NCBI GenBank assembly: GCA_000328365.1
Contig: KB308479.1
Coordinates: forward strand, 473,998 to 537,997
Reading direction: 5' to 3'
Source of the DNA: Capitella teleta
Lineage: Eukaryota; Annelida; Polychaeta; Capitellidae
DNA: 64,000 bases
In this document: in pieces, positions 13,801 through 25,296 of the stretch
Layout of the letters: each line of letters starts with the position of its first letter
Numbering within the stretch: the stretch's first letter is position 1
Program-made: the position numbers and the translations under genes
The notes under the pieces: generated by a model
Database searches by the model: none
The model's input: the letters and a program-made list of their open reading frames with translations, nothing else
Told to the model about the DNA's origin: nothing

Positions 13801-16800
13801 CATCTGTTTTGAATGAAACTGAATTGGAGAACAAATTTTTCCCTCTGCTTCCCGCCTCCCCTCGTGGCGATCCATCATCCCAGCTTTTTGCATCAAACAG
13901 ACACGTGCAGAGGTCAACAAGGTCGGGGGTCAGCCGCGGAATGCGCATGCGTCTACCTTCCGCAAACCACGACGCGGAAATAACGTGCGTGTTTAAAGAC
14001 ACGTGTTATTAATCCGGGAAGATGGCACAGCATGAAATGGGATACTTATACGGAATGGTTGAGCGAGATTCATATGGAATTGATCACAATGACTTGAAAT
14101 TGTTTGAGATTGAGACTCACTGAAGAGTTTCTTGCAGCATATGTAGTGAGATTCAAGACAACTGGACAACCATGGAAATATGGTTACTTGAAATACCACT
14201 TAGTGCTGTTGCAATTAAATGCTAATTCAAAAGGAATTGACTCGACGCAAATGTGATGATTTGAACTTGTTGAGGCAACAGCTTGTTTGCTGGAACCCGA
14301 TCAAGTTCCAAATTCTAAATTCTTGATGGATGGTTTATTGCCAAGCACAGCTCACCTGCAATACTGCCAGGAAGATGAAAGGGCAAAGCTTATAAGCCGC
14401 TCACCGCCCATCAAACGAAAGCACTGGGGGTGAAGATTTGATTGCAGGTCATTCATGGTCCATATGCTCTGGTGGTTGAGAATGGATGACTGTGAAACAA
14501 TATCTCCTGATCAATACTTTTAGATCCCTCTCAATCCCTCCCTGCTTAATCAACTGGAAACAATATCAAATACGCCCATGCAAAAATTAATTCAATTGTC
14601 TATTACTCAGGGAACTCCAGGAGGGATTGGGCCCCAGGGTGAAATCGGAATCCAGGGATTCCCTGGACCTGAAGGAATCCAAGGAGGTAAAGGAAGCAAA
14701 GGTGACAGAGGAGTGGATGGCCCCCGAGGACCCAAGGGAATCAGGGTAAGCGTTGATTCTTTGAGGGATTGCAAATTATATGTATTTATTTCAGGGCAAA
14801 ATGGGAATGCCAGGAGCCCCAGGCATCAATGGAATACCTGTGAGTGTCTCTTGCGTTCTTTGGTTGTTATTTCAATGATTAATGCACTACTTTCTTGTGC
14901 ATAATATGATATAGCATTGACTTATTCGATGATTTACAGGGTTGGCCTGGTCCGATCGGTCCGCGTGGTTTTCCTGGTTTGGACGGTTGTAATGGAACAC
15001 AGGTCGGTACAGCGGCTTTGTTAACCAGCGTTCTCTGAAACATCTGTGTCTTTCAGGGTTCTCCTGGATCGGGTGGCTCCCCAGGACCAATGGGGCCGTC
15101 AGGTCTTCCTGGTTTAGATGGCAATCCGGGTCAGAAAGGTGAGCCTGCAGGGTCCTGTTCAGGAGTCAAAGGCCAAAAGGGAGAAAGTGGACGAGATGGC
15201 CAGTCAGGATTTCCAGTTGAGTCACGTTTACATCTCACTCAAAGATATTATTATCAATTCAATGCCAGAATGCATTTTAGAGTTTTATTTCTCAACTTAA
15301 CCTCCCTATTTTGTTTCAGGGAACGCCTGGAAGAGACGGACCGTATGGAGAAAAGGGAGACCGTGGACTCGATGGAACTCCTGTAAGTTGTTTTGGCATG
15401 AGAAAATACATGAAAGTGGATTCTAGTAAATGTATATCCGCAAGCCAAATTGCTATTTCTATGAATTTAGTGTTTTAGATCCTATACACAACTAACCCAG
15501 CCCTAATTGTATACATCCTGACCTGAATGTCAACCGTTTGGTTTATGTCAGTTACTGGTTGAACTCACAACTCGCAACAAACCCCAAAACAAACATTATT
15601 GACGATTGTCTGATCTCCGAGTTTCCTTTTCAGGGTTTACTGGGCCCACCTGGCCCACGTGGAGAACCAGGCAATATGGGCCTCGGTCAGGAAGGACATC
15701 CTGGAGATCCTGGAATACAGGGTCCTCCTGGTCCACCCGGACCACCTGGTCCCGGCTATCTCAGTGGAAAGGGAACTGATGTGATCGGCCCGCCCGGCGA
15801 GCGTGGAGATAAGGGATCCAAGGTGCAATATTGAGAAAATAAATTATTTTAAACTTTTGTGTCAATTTGTTCACAGGGCGATCGTGGTTCAGATGGCCAG
15901 AGAGGATACAATGGAAACCCAGGAACACCAGTGAGTACTAGTCCTATATTCCTGTTATCTAAACACCTTTGCATACTTGACATCAATATCCTTAGGGGCA
16001 GCCTGGAACAGTAGGAATGAAGGGCGAGAAGGGAGTTCCAGGAATTGCTGGGCCTAGAGTGAGTTTCTCTAACTCTCATCATTTTTATTGTGTCATATCC
16101 ATGCTCTTTTAAGGGCAAGCAAGGTTACTCGGGGCCTCCTGGATTACCCGGCCTTAAAGTAAGGACGATGATAATTCACTAATTTTCATGCATAATTGAT
16201 CATTATAATCCACAGGGAGATAGAGGAATGGATGGCATCCCAGGAGCACCAGGGCGATCAGGATTGAAAGGAGACAGAGGATTTGATGGCATCAAAGGTC
16301 CCCAGGGACTTCCCGGTTTACCAGGGGTAAAAGGCTAAGAGCACATTTTTGGGATATCATTATTACGACACAACATAACAATACATGCTAAATTAAATTG
16401 ATCATATATGTAAGGAAGTGACCCATGATTATTTCCAGGGTGGAGGTAAGCCAGGAGTCTGTATTCCCGGCGATGCTGGACCCAAGGGTATGCGAGGAGA
16501 AGACGGTGTGGATGGTTTGCCAGGATTACCAGGCAAGAGAGGGTCACCAGGAGACAAAGGAGGAGATGGTATTTGATCAATTATCAGAGTTGCAAGAGTA
16601 TTAATTACACTTCTAATCGTGCAGGTCTTCCTGGTGTCCCTGGCAGAGACGGTCTGGATGGACAAAAGGGAAGCAAAGGCGATGCTGGACTTCCAGGTTT
16701 GGCAAAGTTCTTAATTAGTTGAGCATTTCAAAACCATTGCCATTGCAGGGCTGCCTGGTCTGGATGGTGCACGTGGTTATCCTGGAAACCAGGGTGCTAA

Positions 16801-19159
16801 AGGAGAAGTTGGCCCCAAAGGAAATCCTGGTCTATCAATTCCAGGAGCAAACGGAAGAGACGGTATTCCAGGTCGTGATGGCTTGAGTGGTTCAAAGGGC
16901 TTTAAGGGAGATCGGGGACCCATTGGACCTCCCGGAGATACTCCAGATGGAATCCGAGGTCGACCAGGCGATAGAGGAGATAAGGGATCAATTGGCTTCC
17001 CAGGACAAGATGGACGAGATGGTACACCAGGAGTGGCAGGTCTCAAAGGCCAGTGTCTTTTACTTGCGAATACTTCCATACTGTCTAATTATAACATTTG
17101 CATAATATTATGTGTACATGTATTTCCACAATACAGGTTGTTCATTCCATTATTACATCTCCTTTTTTTACTTACAGGCGACAAAGGAGGATCGTGTATA
17201 GACTGCATTCCTGGAGCAAAGGGAGAAAAAGGAGAGCGTGGTTATGATGGACTTCCAGGCATTCAGGGAGAGAGGGGATTCCCAGGTGAGGAAGGACCTG
17301 CCGGAGAACCAGGGGATGAAGGTGAACCAGGTATGCCAGGATTAAGTGGACCAATCGTAAGTTAAATACTGAAATAATAATGTTATTTAACTGGAAATAC
17401 TGATTACAGGGTCCTCCAGGACGATCAGGATTCCCTGGCGCACCAGGATCAAAAGGAGAACCCGCAACTGCTATAACTCTTCCTGGAATTGATGGTGAAT
17501 TATTTAATAAATTTATTGACCCATTAACAAAATGATTGTATAGGTTCCAAGGGAGAACCAGGAGAGTCTGGTCTGGATGGCTTACCAGGTTTGCCAGGCC
17601 GACCAGGACCTCTCGGGCCTCCAGGTCCAAGAGGACAACCTGGGCTTCCTGGATCTAAGGTGAGTGTTATGAAATAAGGCTAAGATATTATGACACGTGT
17701 ACAATTTCAGGGAGATGGTGGATTTCCAGGTAAGGATGGAGCACCAGGAAGAGATGGTCCTCCAGGAATGATTGGTGCGTTGAAATATTAAGTAAAATAT
17801 ATCAAGTAGTGACACTCGTTATTATTTTAAGGACCCAAGGGAGACCCAGGATTTGGTCGCCAAGGAGAGAAAGGAGACCGAGGCTTTGATGGAAGACCTG
17901 GAGAACCAGGATTAAAGGGAAATCAAGGAGAGCCAGGTATGGTTGTTGATTTTGCAAATGGGAGGATTGTTAGTATGTGCAGGTCAAATATTTATAATTT
18001 TTATCTCATATTACTGTAGCATGTGTATCATGCAAGGGAACCTGCTATAAGACGTGGTCTTATTAAATTTGTATAGCATCAGTCTAAGATATGTACACAT
18101 TTACAGGTGCATCTCTGGTTGAGCCTCTCAAGGGTGACAAAGGAAGCCCCGGACTCAAGGTTAGATTTCTTAATTATCATTTGATAATAATAAGTTATTT
18201 ATATCAATGCTATAGGGTGAATCAGGATACCCAGGACTTGATGGTACTAAAGGACTACCTGGACAGGCTGGTGATCCAGGCAGACCTGGTATGGATGGTT
18301 TCCCTGGTGAAAAGGGCTCAATGGGTCCAGCTGGGCCTCAAGGCTTACCTGGACCACGTGGATTGACTGGTGTTCGTGGAGATAAGGGAGACAGAGGTTT
18401 GCCAGGCAAAGGTGGTCTAACTGGACCGCCTGGAGTACCAGGAGCCACTGGTGCTAGGGGTGAGTGCGCTGGGCATTAAAAATGAGTACTTATGATAGCA
18501 ATTATACATAGGTGAGAAGGGTGAAGCAGCAGGATTGCCCATTCAGCAACCAGGACCTAAAGGTGACCAAGGCTTCCCAGGCGAGAAAGGATCCGCAGGA
18601 ATGCCTGGACCCCCAGGCAGAGATGGTAATAAACTTTGCATTAAATAAATAAATAAACATTCTAACTGGATTTTGTATTCGCAGGAGCCATGGGCCCGCC
18701 AGGACCAGCAGGTAGTTACAGAAATTTAAGTGTTGTTAATATTTACACAAACATTTTGTCAAGGTATGAAAGGAGAACGTGGTTTAGTTGGTCTGGCTGG
18801 CAGAGATGGTGAACGGGGAGATAAAGGTTTGTCATGCTTAAAAGTATAGATCAGAAAAATGCCGTACATTTTTACAGGAGATTCAGGTCTACCAGGATTC
18901 CCTGGTCTAAAGGGAGACCGAGGAATGGATGGAGAAAAAGGACTTCCAGGTAACAGTGAACTCCTTCAATCGTTAAAGGTCAACACAAATAAAAAATGAA
19001 ATTTTGGGCCCCGATTTGAGCACAGGACATATATATTGCCATTTTTTAGCTATTTGCGGCTTTGAAATGCTTATTTAATGAGATAGAAAAATAATCAGTT
19101 TCCTACCCCACTTTTTCAGGGGGGGGGGGGGTTATGACGTCATAACACCCTAGGGTATC

Positions 19160-19192
<33 letters not shown>

Positions 19193-22100
19193 CAACACAC
19201 TCACAATTTCATTTAATGTTGAATGAATCAAAGTTTGCTCAATTACGACTATAATACTTGTAACACTCACTTGATCGATTGAAAATTGTAATTTTATGGA
19301 CGCTATGCTGGGTCAGTGGAGAAAGGGGTTAATTTCCGTGACTCGAACAATCGACCACACATTGACGCATAAATTGTCAAAAATACTCAATTATACTGCG
19401 TTTTTGTTTTCTGTATTTACTGTTAAATTGACTGAGAATCAGTCGATTCAACCGTTTTGTGATAAGCTGTTAACCATATAACTCAAAATGATTTTATCGT
19501 CATTTTCTGACTCAAGGCGACGAAGACGAATCATTTATGTTGATCTGTTACCATAGCAACGAGTCGTCTCGAGGAATTCCCGGGGTGTTATGACGTCATT
19601 TCCAGCTCCACTAGCGGCAAATATGTGAACAAACCCGATTTGGCGGGAGAATTAGAACCACTGAATATGCGCTGTTAGTGAATCATTCATACGATATAAA
19701 TGATATCAAGTAATTGTTATTTTGCGCTGGAATGATTAATTAGGGTGTATATTTCGTGAATTTGGCGTTATCTCTAGCATTTTGATTGGTCTTCAACAAT
19801 AGCAATAATTAATATTATCAAAGTAACTTATATAACCTGTAGCTAAATTATCATCGGTCGTAATCATTTTAATGCCGAGACAGTTTATTATTGAAGATAA
19901 ATATTTTAACTGATTGAATAAACCTTTTGCAGGAAGAGATGGCGAGAAAGGAGAAAGAGGATTTGCTGGGTTGGACGGACCACCAGGACCAGCTGGAGGA
20001 AAGGGAGATCGAGGCCTTAATGGTGTGTTAATATTGATGATGCCTTGAATCAGTATCCAGTGAAATATTTCAACAGGAGAGCCAGGATTACCTGGACTTG
20101 AGGGTCAACGAGGACCTCCAGGAAGAATTGGGCGTGACGGTTTGTAGATCTTATGAGCTTCAACGTGAATTTCAATTTTTAAGTATTTATGTTGTTAATC
20201 ATTTGTTTCCACACATTCATTTCCTTAAACTGCTGTATACACATAAACATTATTGTAGGTCTGGCTGGTGACAAGGGAATCAAGGGAGACATTGGTATCA
20301 TGGGATTCCCAGGCCCAGCAGGCCCACCAGGTCAGATAATTGACCTCCCACTTCCTCTCTTATTTGTTAATGTATAGGTTTGCCTGGATTGGATGGAATT
20401 GCTGGAGCAAAGGGAGACAAAGGGATGGTTGGTCCCGCTGGTGATCCAGGTGTTCCTGGTAATCAAGGTAGGTGTTGATCTCGATAATATTGCAATCATT
20501 ATTAATTCATGACATACAGGAATGAAGGGTGATGCTGGTCGACCTGGTTTTGCCGGTGAAAAGGGAGATCTTGGACCAGCAGGACTGCCAGGAAGGAAAG
20601 GCTCGGTAGGACCTGTGGGTCCAGAAGGCAGGCCAGGACAACCAGGATTAGATGGTGGGTTTGCTTGTTATTTGTTTGGCAAGATTTAAGCTATCATTAT
20701 ACTTGGCTTGCAGGTTTGCAGGGAATGAAAGGAGACCGAGGACGAGATGGATTCCCAGGTATTGGAAAACCTGGACCCCAAGGACCTAAGGGTGAGTGCC
20801 CTTGCTGCATCCACTTCATCTACGTGTATAATTATGTTGATCAATAATGGATGATCATATGAGCTAATGGGTTACAACTATTGGTCTTTACTTGTAATCT
20901 TGACAGGTGATGGAGGACAAGATGGAGTTCCTGGTCGTCCAGGACAACAGGGAGAGAAAGGTGACCAAGGATTGCCTGGCTTCGCTGGGCTGGATGGCCT
21001 GAAGGTAAAATACCATCATTTCCTTTTATTAGCTGATAGCATAATAAACACTTTCAGGGCAACGCAGGTCCACAGGGCAAGCCTGGACTCCCAGGTCGGG
21101 ATGGACTTCCTGGCACTAAAGGTAAGGACTTGCATCTCGATTTACATCCTCAGTTTTACCTGCGCATATTGCAGGAGGACAAGGGGAAGCTGGTTCACCT
21201 GGCAATGATGGATTACCAGGATTACCTGGTAAGCAGGGACTCAAGGTGAGTGGAAAGATGTCAGTGAAGCACATTATTATGCATATTCAATGATACAGGG
21301 AGTCGAAGGCATGAAGGGCACTCCAGGTCAACCAGGGTTGAGAGGATTGGACGGCCAGAAGGGATTTAAGGGAAGCAAGGGTAGCTCTGGAATGCCAGGA
21401 ATGCCAGGTATGACATCAGTTTTTATTAAAATGCGTGTACCATGCCATTACTGATGTCAATATTTCAGGTCTTGATGGAATGAAGGGTGACGCTGGAAGA
21501 CCAGGATTGGATGGATTATTTGGCGACAAGGGAGATAAGGGTGGAATTGGACCACAGGGACCTCCTGGTAGGACATTTCCAGACATTAAGACCAGGAGTG
21601 AGCATTTATATTCCTAGGACTGGCCGGATTCAAGGGAGAGCGAGGATATCCCGGTCTTGATGGTCTCATGGGACCTGCTGGTTTGGATGGAATGAAAGGT
21701 GATTGAATGGCCAAATATAGATCATTAATAAGACCTATTTTGTGTTTTGATATTGATAAATGTATCAAAAAAGGGAATTGTAAACATTATTTTGAAGGAA
21801 TATTTGTAAATGTTTATGGGAAATATGGCTATATAAGTATATACAATGTATACATTATTTTGTATATAATTTATTTTGCAATGCACTCAAACCCCTCCAA
21901 ACAGATGACAATTTTTTCGTCCACAGGTGATAGGGGTTTCCCTGGTGCACCAGGTATAGATGGTCCAAAGATTGAAGGAGAAAAGGGTGACAAGGGTCGC
22001 AGTGGAATGGACGGCTTTGACGGAACACCTGGACTCAAGGGAGATAGAGGATTCCCAGGTCAGTGATTTAATACCCCAAGTCATCTCCTATTATCAACTG

Positions 22101-24272
22101 TTTTCGTATCACCGCAGGTCTTGATGGATTACCTGGACAGAAAGGAGATCCTGGAAGATCAGATGTGTTTGGAGAAAAGGGAGACAAGGGCAATCCAGGA
22201 TTGAGAGGCACCCCCGGTTAGTCTACTGCTCCTGTTAGGATTCGTTAAATAAACCTGATTGTCGTTATAGGACCAGCAGGAAAAGACGGAATGCCAGGAC
22301 TAGATGGACCCGCAGGATTCCCAGGCGCTAAAGGGGACTTAGGCATGCCCGGAGATCCAGGCATGCCTGGCTTACCAGGGGATAGAGGAGAACCTGGAAG
22401 ACCAGGTATCTCTGGAGAGAAGGGAGACAGAGGTCTTGACGGAAGAGCAGGGTGGGAATTTTTTAATATAATATATTAAAAAATTATGTTATGTAATTTA
22501 ACTTCCGTACATGTACACGTAATTGCAATGAATTATAACACATTGTTTCAAGGTTCGATGGACCGAAAGGAGAGAAGGGAGAATCAGGTTTCGATGGGCG
22601 ACCTGGAGATCGCGGATTACCAGGTTAAAATTGAGTGAATTAAAGGGATTCAATTATAACTCCACATGTTTACAGGACCATCAGGACCGATTGGTGACAA
22701 GGGAATGAGGGGAGATCCTGGACAGTCTCTCCCTGGAGCCAAGGGTGACAAGGGAGACCGAGGTTTGGAATATGTGAAAATGTATTGTTGCTTAATTGTG
22801 TCGATAATAAGGGCTTGCCGGGGCAACCGGGCCTCCTGGAACAAGAGGCAGGGATGGAGTTCCTGGTATTGCTGGAGAGAAGGGAGCAATGGGTCTACCT
22901 GGAGACAGAGGTACATCAGTAGTTTAAGCCATTCAGTTGTGACATAGATATTGCAGGATTACCGGGACTTCCTGGAACTCAGGGTCAATTAGGTAACCCT
23001 GGCTCTCCTGGAGTTCCTGGCATCGATGGACGCGAAGGACCAAAGGGTAACGATGGTCCCAGAGGTCACCCTGGACCTAATGGACAAGCACTGCCCACTG
23101 GCTTTTTGTTGGTCAAGCATTCACAGACCCCAGATATTCCAACGTGTCCAGCAGGAACAGAACTCTGGAATGGATACAGTTTACTCTACCTGGAGGGCAA
23201 TGAACGATCACAAAGCCAAGATCTTGGTGAGTGGGTTGGGACAACAGCTAGCACATCCCTACAACTTAACTGTAGGCTGTAGGGATGTTGGTATTTCATT
23301 GCTGTTTTGTTTTTAACTATAGTGATCTTCGGCTAAATTAAATGATGATAAACGCAGTTGATATGAATTATGGACGAATATTTTCACTCATTACTTGATA
23401 TATTGTTTGGACGGATTGTGATGTTTAGACGCAATTTGTGAATTAAATGTTCTTTCGGCCACTATCCCCAGAAAGGACCCCACTATAGCATACTTGAAAT
23501 GCAATGTAATTTGTGCAGATGAAGTTCTATGTAAAACTAGCATAAAGTCCCCTCTATAGAACATTCTTGTGTTTTTTCTGTCACTACTCATTCCCATTAG
23601 GCTGGACATGCAATGATGATGGAATCATTCTCTTCTCCAAATACAGGTTGGCCAGGTTCATGCCTGCAGCGTTTCAACACGATGCCCTTCGTGTTTTGTG
23701 ACCTGAACAATGTGTGCAATTACGCCAGCCGCAACGACAAATCCTTCTGGCTGTCCAGCACAGCCCCAATGCCAATGATGCCGGTGGCTGGCAACGAAAT
23801 CATCCCATTCATCAGCAGATGCGTGGTTTGCGATGTGCCTGCCAACGTCATAGCCGTACACAGCCAAACAACAACCATCCCAGAATGCCCTAGAGGATGG
23901 CGGGGACTGTGGATCGGATATTCCTTCGCTATGGTAAGTCAATATCTCAATATTTAAAATCTCAAAAACGTACGGTAAACCGTTCATTCACAGCATACGG
24001 CAGCCGGAGCAGAAGGTGGTGGTCAGTCACTATCCAGCCCTGGCAGCTGCCTGGAGGACTTCAGAGCAACTCCGTTTATTGAGTGCAATGGTGCGCGTGG
24101 GTCCTGCCACTACTTTGCAAATAAATTCAGCTTCTGGCTGACCACTATCGAGCGCCATGAGCAGTTCACGAACCCGTCACCACAGACCTTGAAGGCGGGA
24201 AATTTGCGAACGAGGGTGTCACGTTGTCAAGTCTGTATGAAGGATATTCGCACAGCTACTTTGTATAGTTAA
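10835..24272 (+). CDS. COL4A2: Collagen IV alpha-2-like chain, complete (48 exons, 1763 aa)
   Basis: Partner chain of collagen IV heterotrimers. Exons: 10835-10872, 11147-11192, 12920-13021, 14611-14745, 14795-14839, 14940-15002, 15057-15215, 15320-15382, 15634-15822, 15877-15930, 15996-16058, 16114-16158, 16216-16326, 16439-16568, 16625-16696, 16749-17048, 17178-17356, 17410-17494, 17544-17659, 17711-17774, 17832-17936, 18107-18159, 18216-18459, 18512-18625, 18685-18711, 18764-18826, 18878-18949, 19933-20022, 20077-20139, 20259-20330, 20378-20467, 20520-20654, 20714-20791, 20907-21004, 21058-21121, 21175-21245, 21299-21407, 21469-21567, 21618-21698, 21927-22058, 22118-22216, 22271-22451, 22553-22623, 22676-22762, 22812-22910, 22957-23226, 23647-23933, 23994-24272. 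Order: signal peptide, 7S ([13 protein letters not shown]), Gly-X-Y helix, NC1 from about 23094. NC1 has 12 cysteines, two homologous halves, and alpha-2-type signatures such as [13 protein letters not shown] and [14 protein letters not shown]. Residues matching the sulfilimine pair (Met93, Lys211 in TLKAG) appear present. An RGD occurs in exon 23. Intron 16 starts with GC. Confidence 0.96.
11193..12919 (+). other. COL4A2 intron 2, no gene seen; one near-perfect palindrome
   Basis: A 1.7-kb intron with an A-rich stretch (11551-11615) ending in a short AAAT repeat, and a 21-bp near-palindrome at 11740-11760 (10-bp arms around one base). The ORFs inside have no recognisable domain and lie on both strands. 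Confidence 0.6.
13022..14610 (+). other. COL4A2 intron 3, GT repeat and purine-rich tract
   Basis: A 1.6-kb intron with a (GT)n-G-run at 13675-13698 followed by an imperfect GAGAGTC-type repeat to about 13770. The minus-strand 154-codon ORF across it (13538-14002) consists largely of translated simple repeat and is not called. Confidence 0.7.
18950..19932 (+). mobile_element. COL4A2 intron 27 holding a probable MITE with TGACGTCA-tipped ends
   Basis: The intron carries ATGACGTCATAACACCC at 19134-19150 and its exact inverse complement at 19584-19600, bounding about 467 bp with no coding capacity. This looks like a small non-autonomous DNA element. A poly-G run (about 19119-19130) abuts the left end, and a poly-T run of about 30 bases follows at about 19162-19192. 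I could not define a target-site duplication, so the family is not assigned. Confidence 0.5.
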
Positions 24273-25296
24273 ATATGAGGAGAAGAGCGTTTCTTTCACT
24301 GCCATTTTCTTGTAATGTATCCACTGTGATGCTAGTTTCATCTCCTAACCCAGTTTATTCTATGAAATTATTAAGCACTGAAATTAATTGCAGCTTCATT
24401 GTGAAAATCTGGTTTTGTGTCTGTAGAACATCATGGCTTCTAACATACCAGTGTTACAAATTCATTTAACAAATTATCATGATAGAAGAATAGAATTTTG
24501 GCATCATTGACACTAGGCAAAGAAGTGGCGTTCTACAGTACATACCACGAAATTATTTTCTGGAAATAAGGTTTTCAGAGAATATTTGCATTAAATAGAA
24601 AATTAAATAATTGAAACCTTGACCCCAAAATCCCCTACACCATAATCATACTTATGTAATAAATTTATTCTCGAAATCTGCAACAATTAACGCTACCTTT
24701 ATTACCAATTCACTTACAACACAAGAAATATAGCTAGCATTATGCAATTAAGTGATATTATTTGAAATGAAGTTTTATGCTATGTGATGTAGTGGAAATT
24801 GTATGTCATGAAGAAATTGGGAATCCTCTGTAATCAAGTAGAATTTCCCATTGTTTTTCAACCAATGGTGCTATTTTTAACTGCATATTTCTCATACATT
24901 TTGTTTTTGTTATTTAGATTAAATGAGGTTTCTAGGGAAAAAAAGCAGAGATTTTGTATCGATATTTTTCATCAATATTATTGATTGACGTCAATAAAAG
25001 TGTTGAAAGTTTTACAAGTATTGTTTCTTCATCTCTTTCAGAAAGCTCATCATTTTCTTTATTTTATTTTTTTGAAGCCTCAGAAAGTTATTTCAAATAC
25101 ACTTGTTACGTACATAAACCATGCAACATTTACAAGGGTTCTTTTGTTCACCCATCTGCTATAATAACTATATATAAACAAAAGAAATATTGTATCAATA
25201 ACCTTTTTAAAATGAAGTTTATTAAAAATCGAATTCAATGAAAATGATGAAACAGAATATATTAATTTCATGAACACAAAAACCTCTTTTCAATAT
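24273..25296. other. Convergent intergenic region, COL4A2 and RB1 3' ends
   Basis: This 1-kb AT-rich stretch lies between the stop codons of two convergent genes and must hold both 3' UTRs. A minus-strand AATAAA (TTTATT at 25218-25223) fits the RB1-like gene. I see no further gene or repeat. Confidence 0.7.
24658..24663 (+). terminator. Candidate poly(A) signal AATAAA for COL4A2
   Basis: A canonical AATAAA 386 bp after the COL4A2 stop codon. It is a reasonable end for a 3' UTR, but another AATAAA lies about 330 bp further on, and nothing here shows which is used. Confidence 0.5.

Noticed and set aside
13538-14002. 154-codon minus ORF in COL4A2 intron 3
   Set aside because: It is largely translated GAGAGTC and GT repeats, with no domain or splice support.
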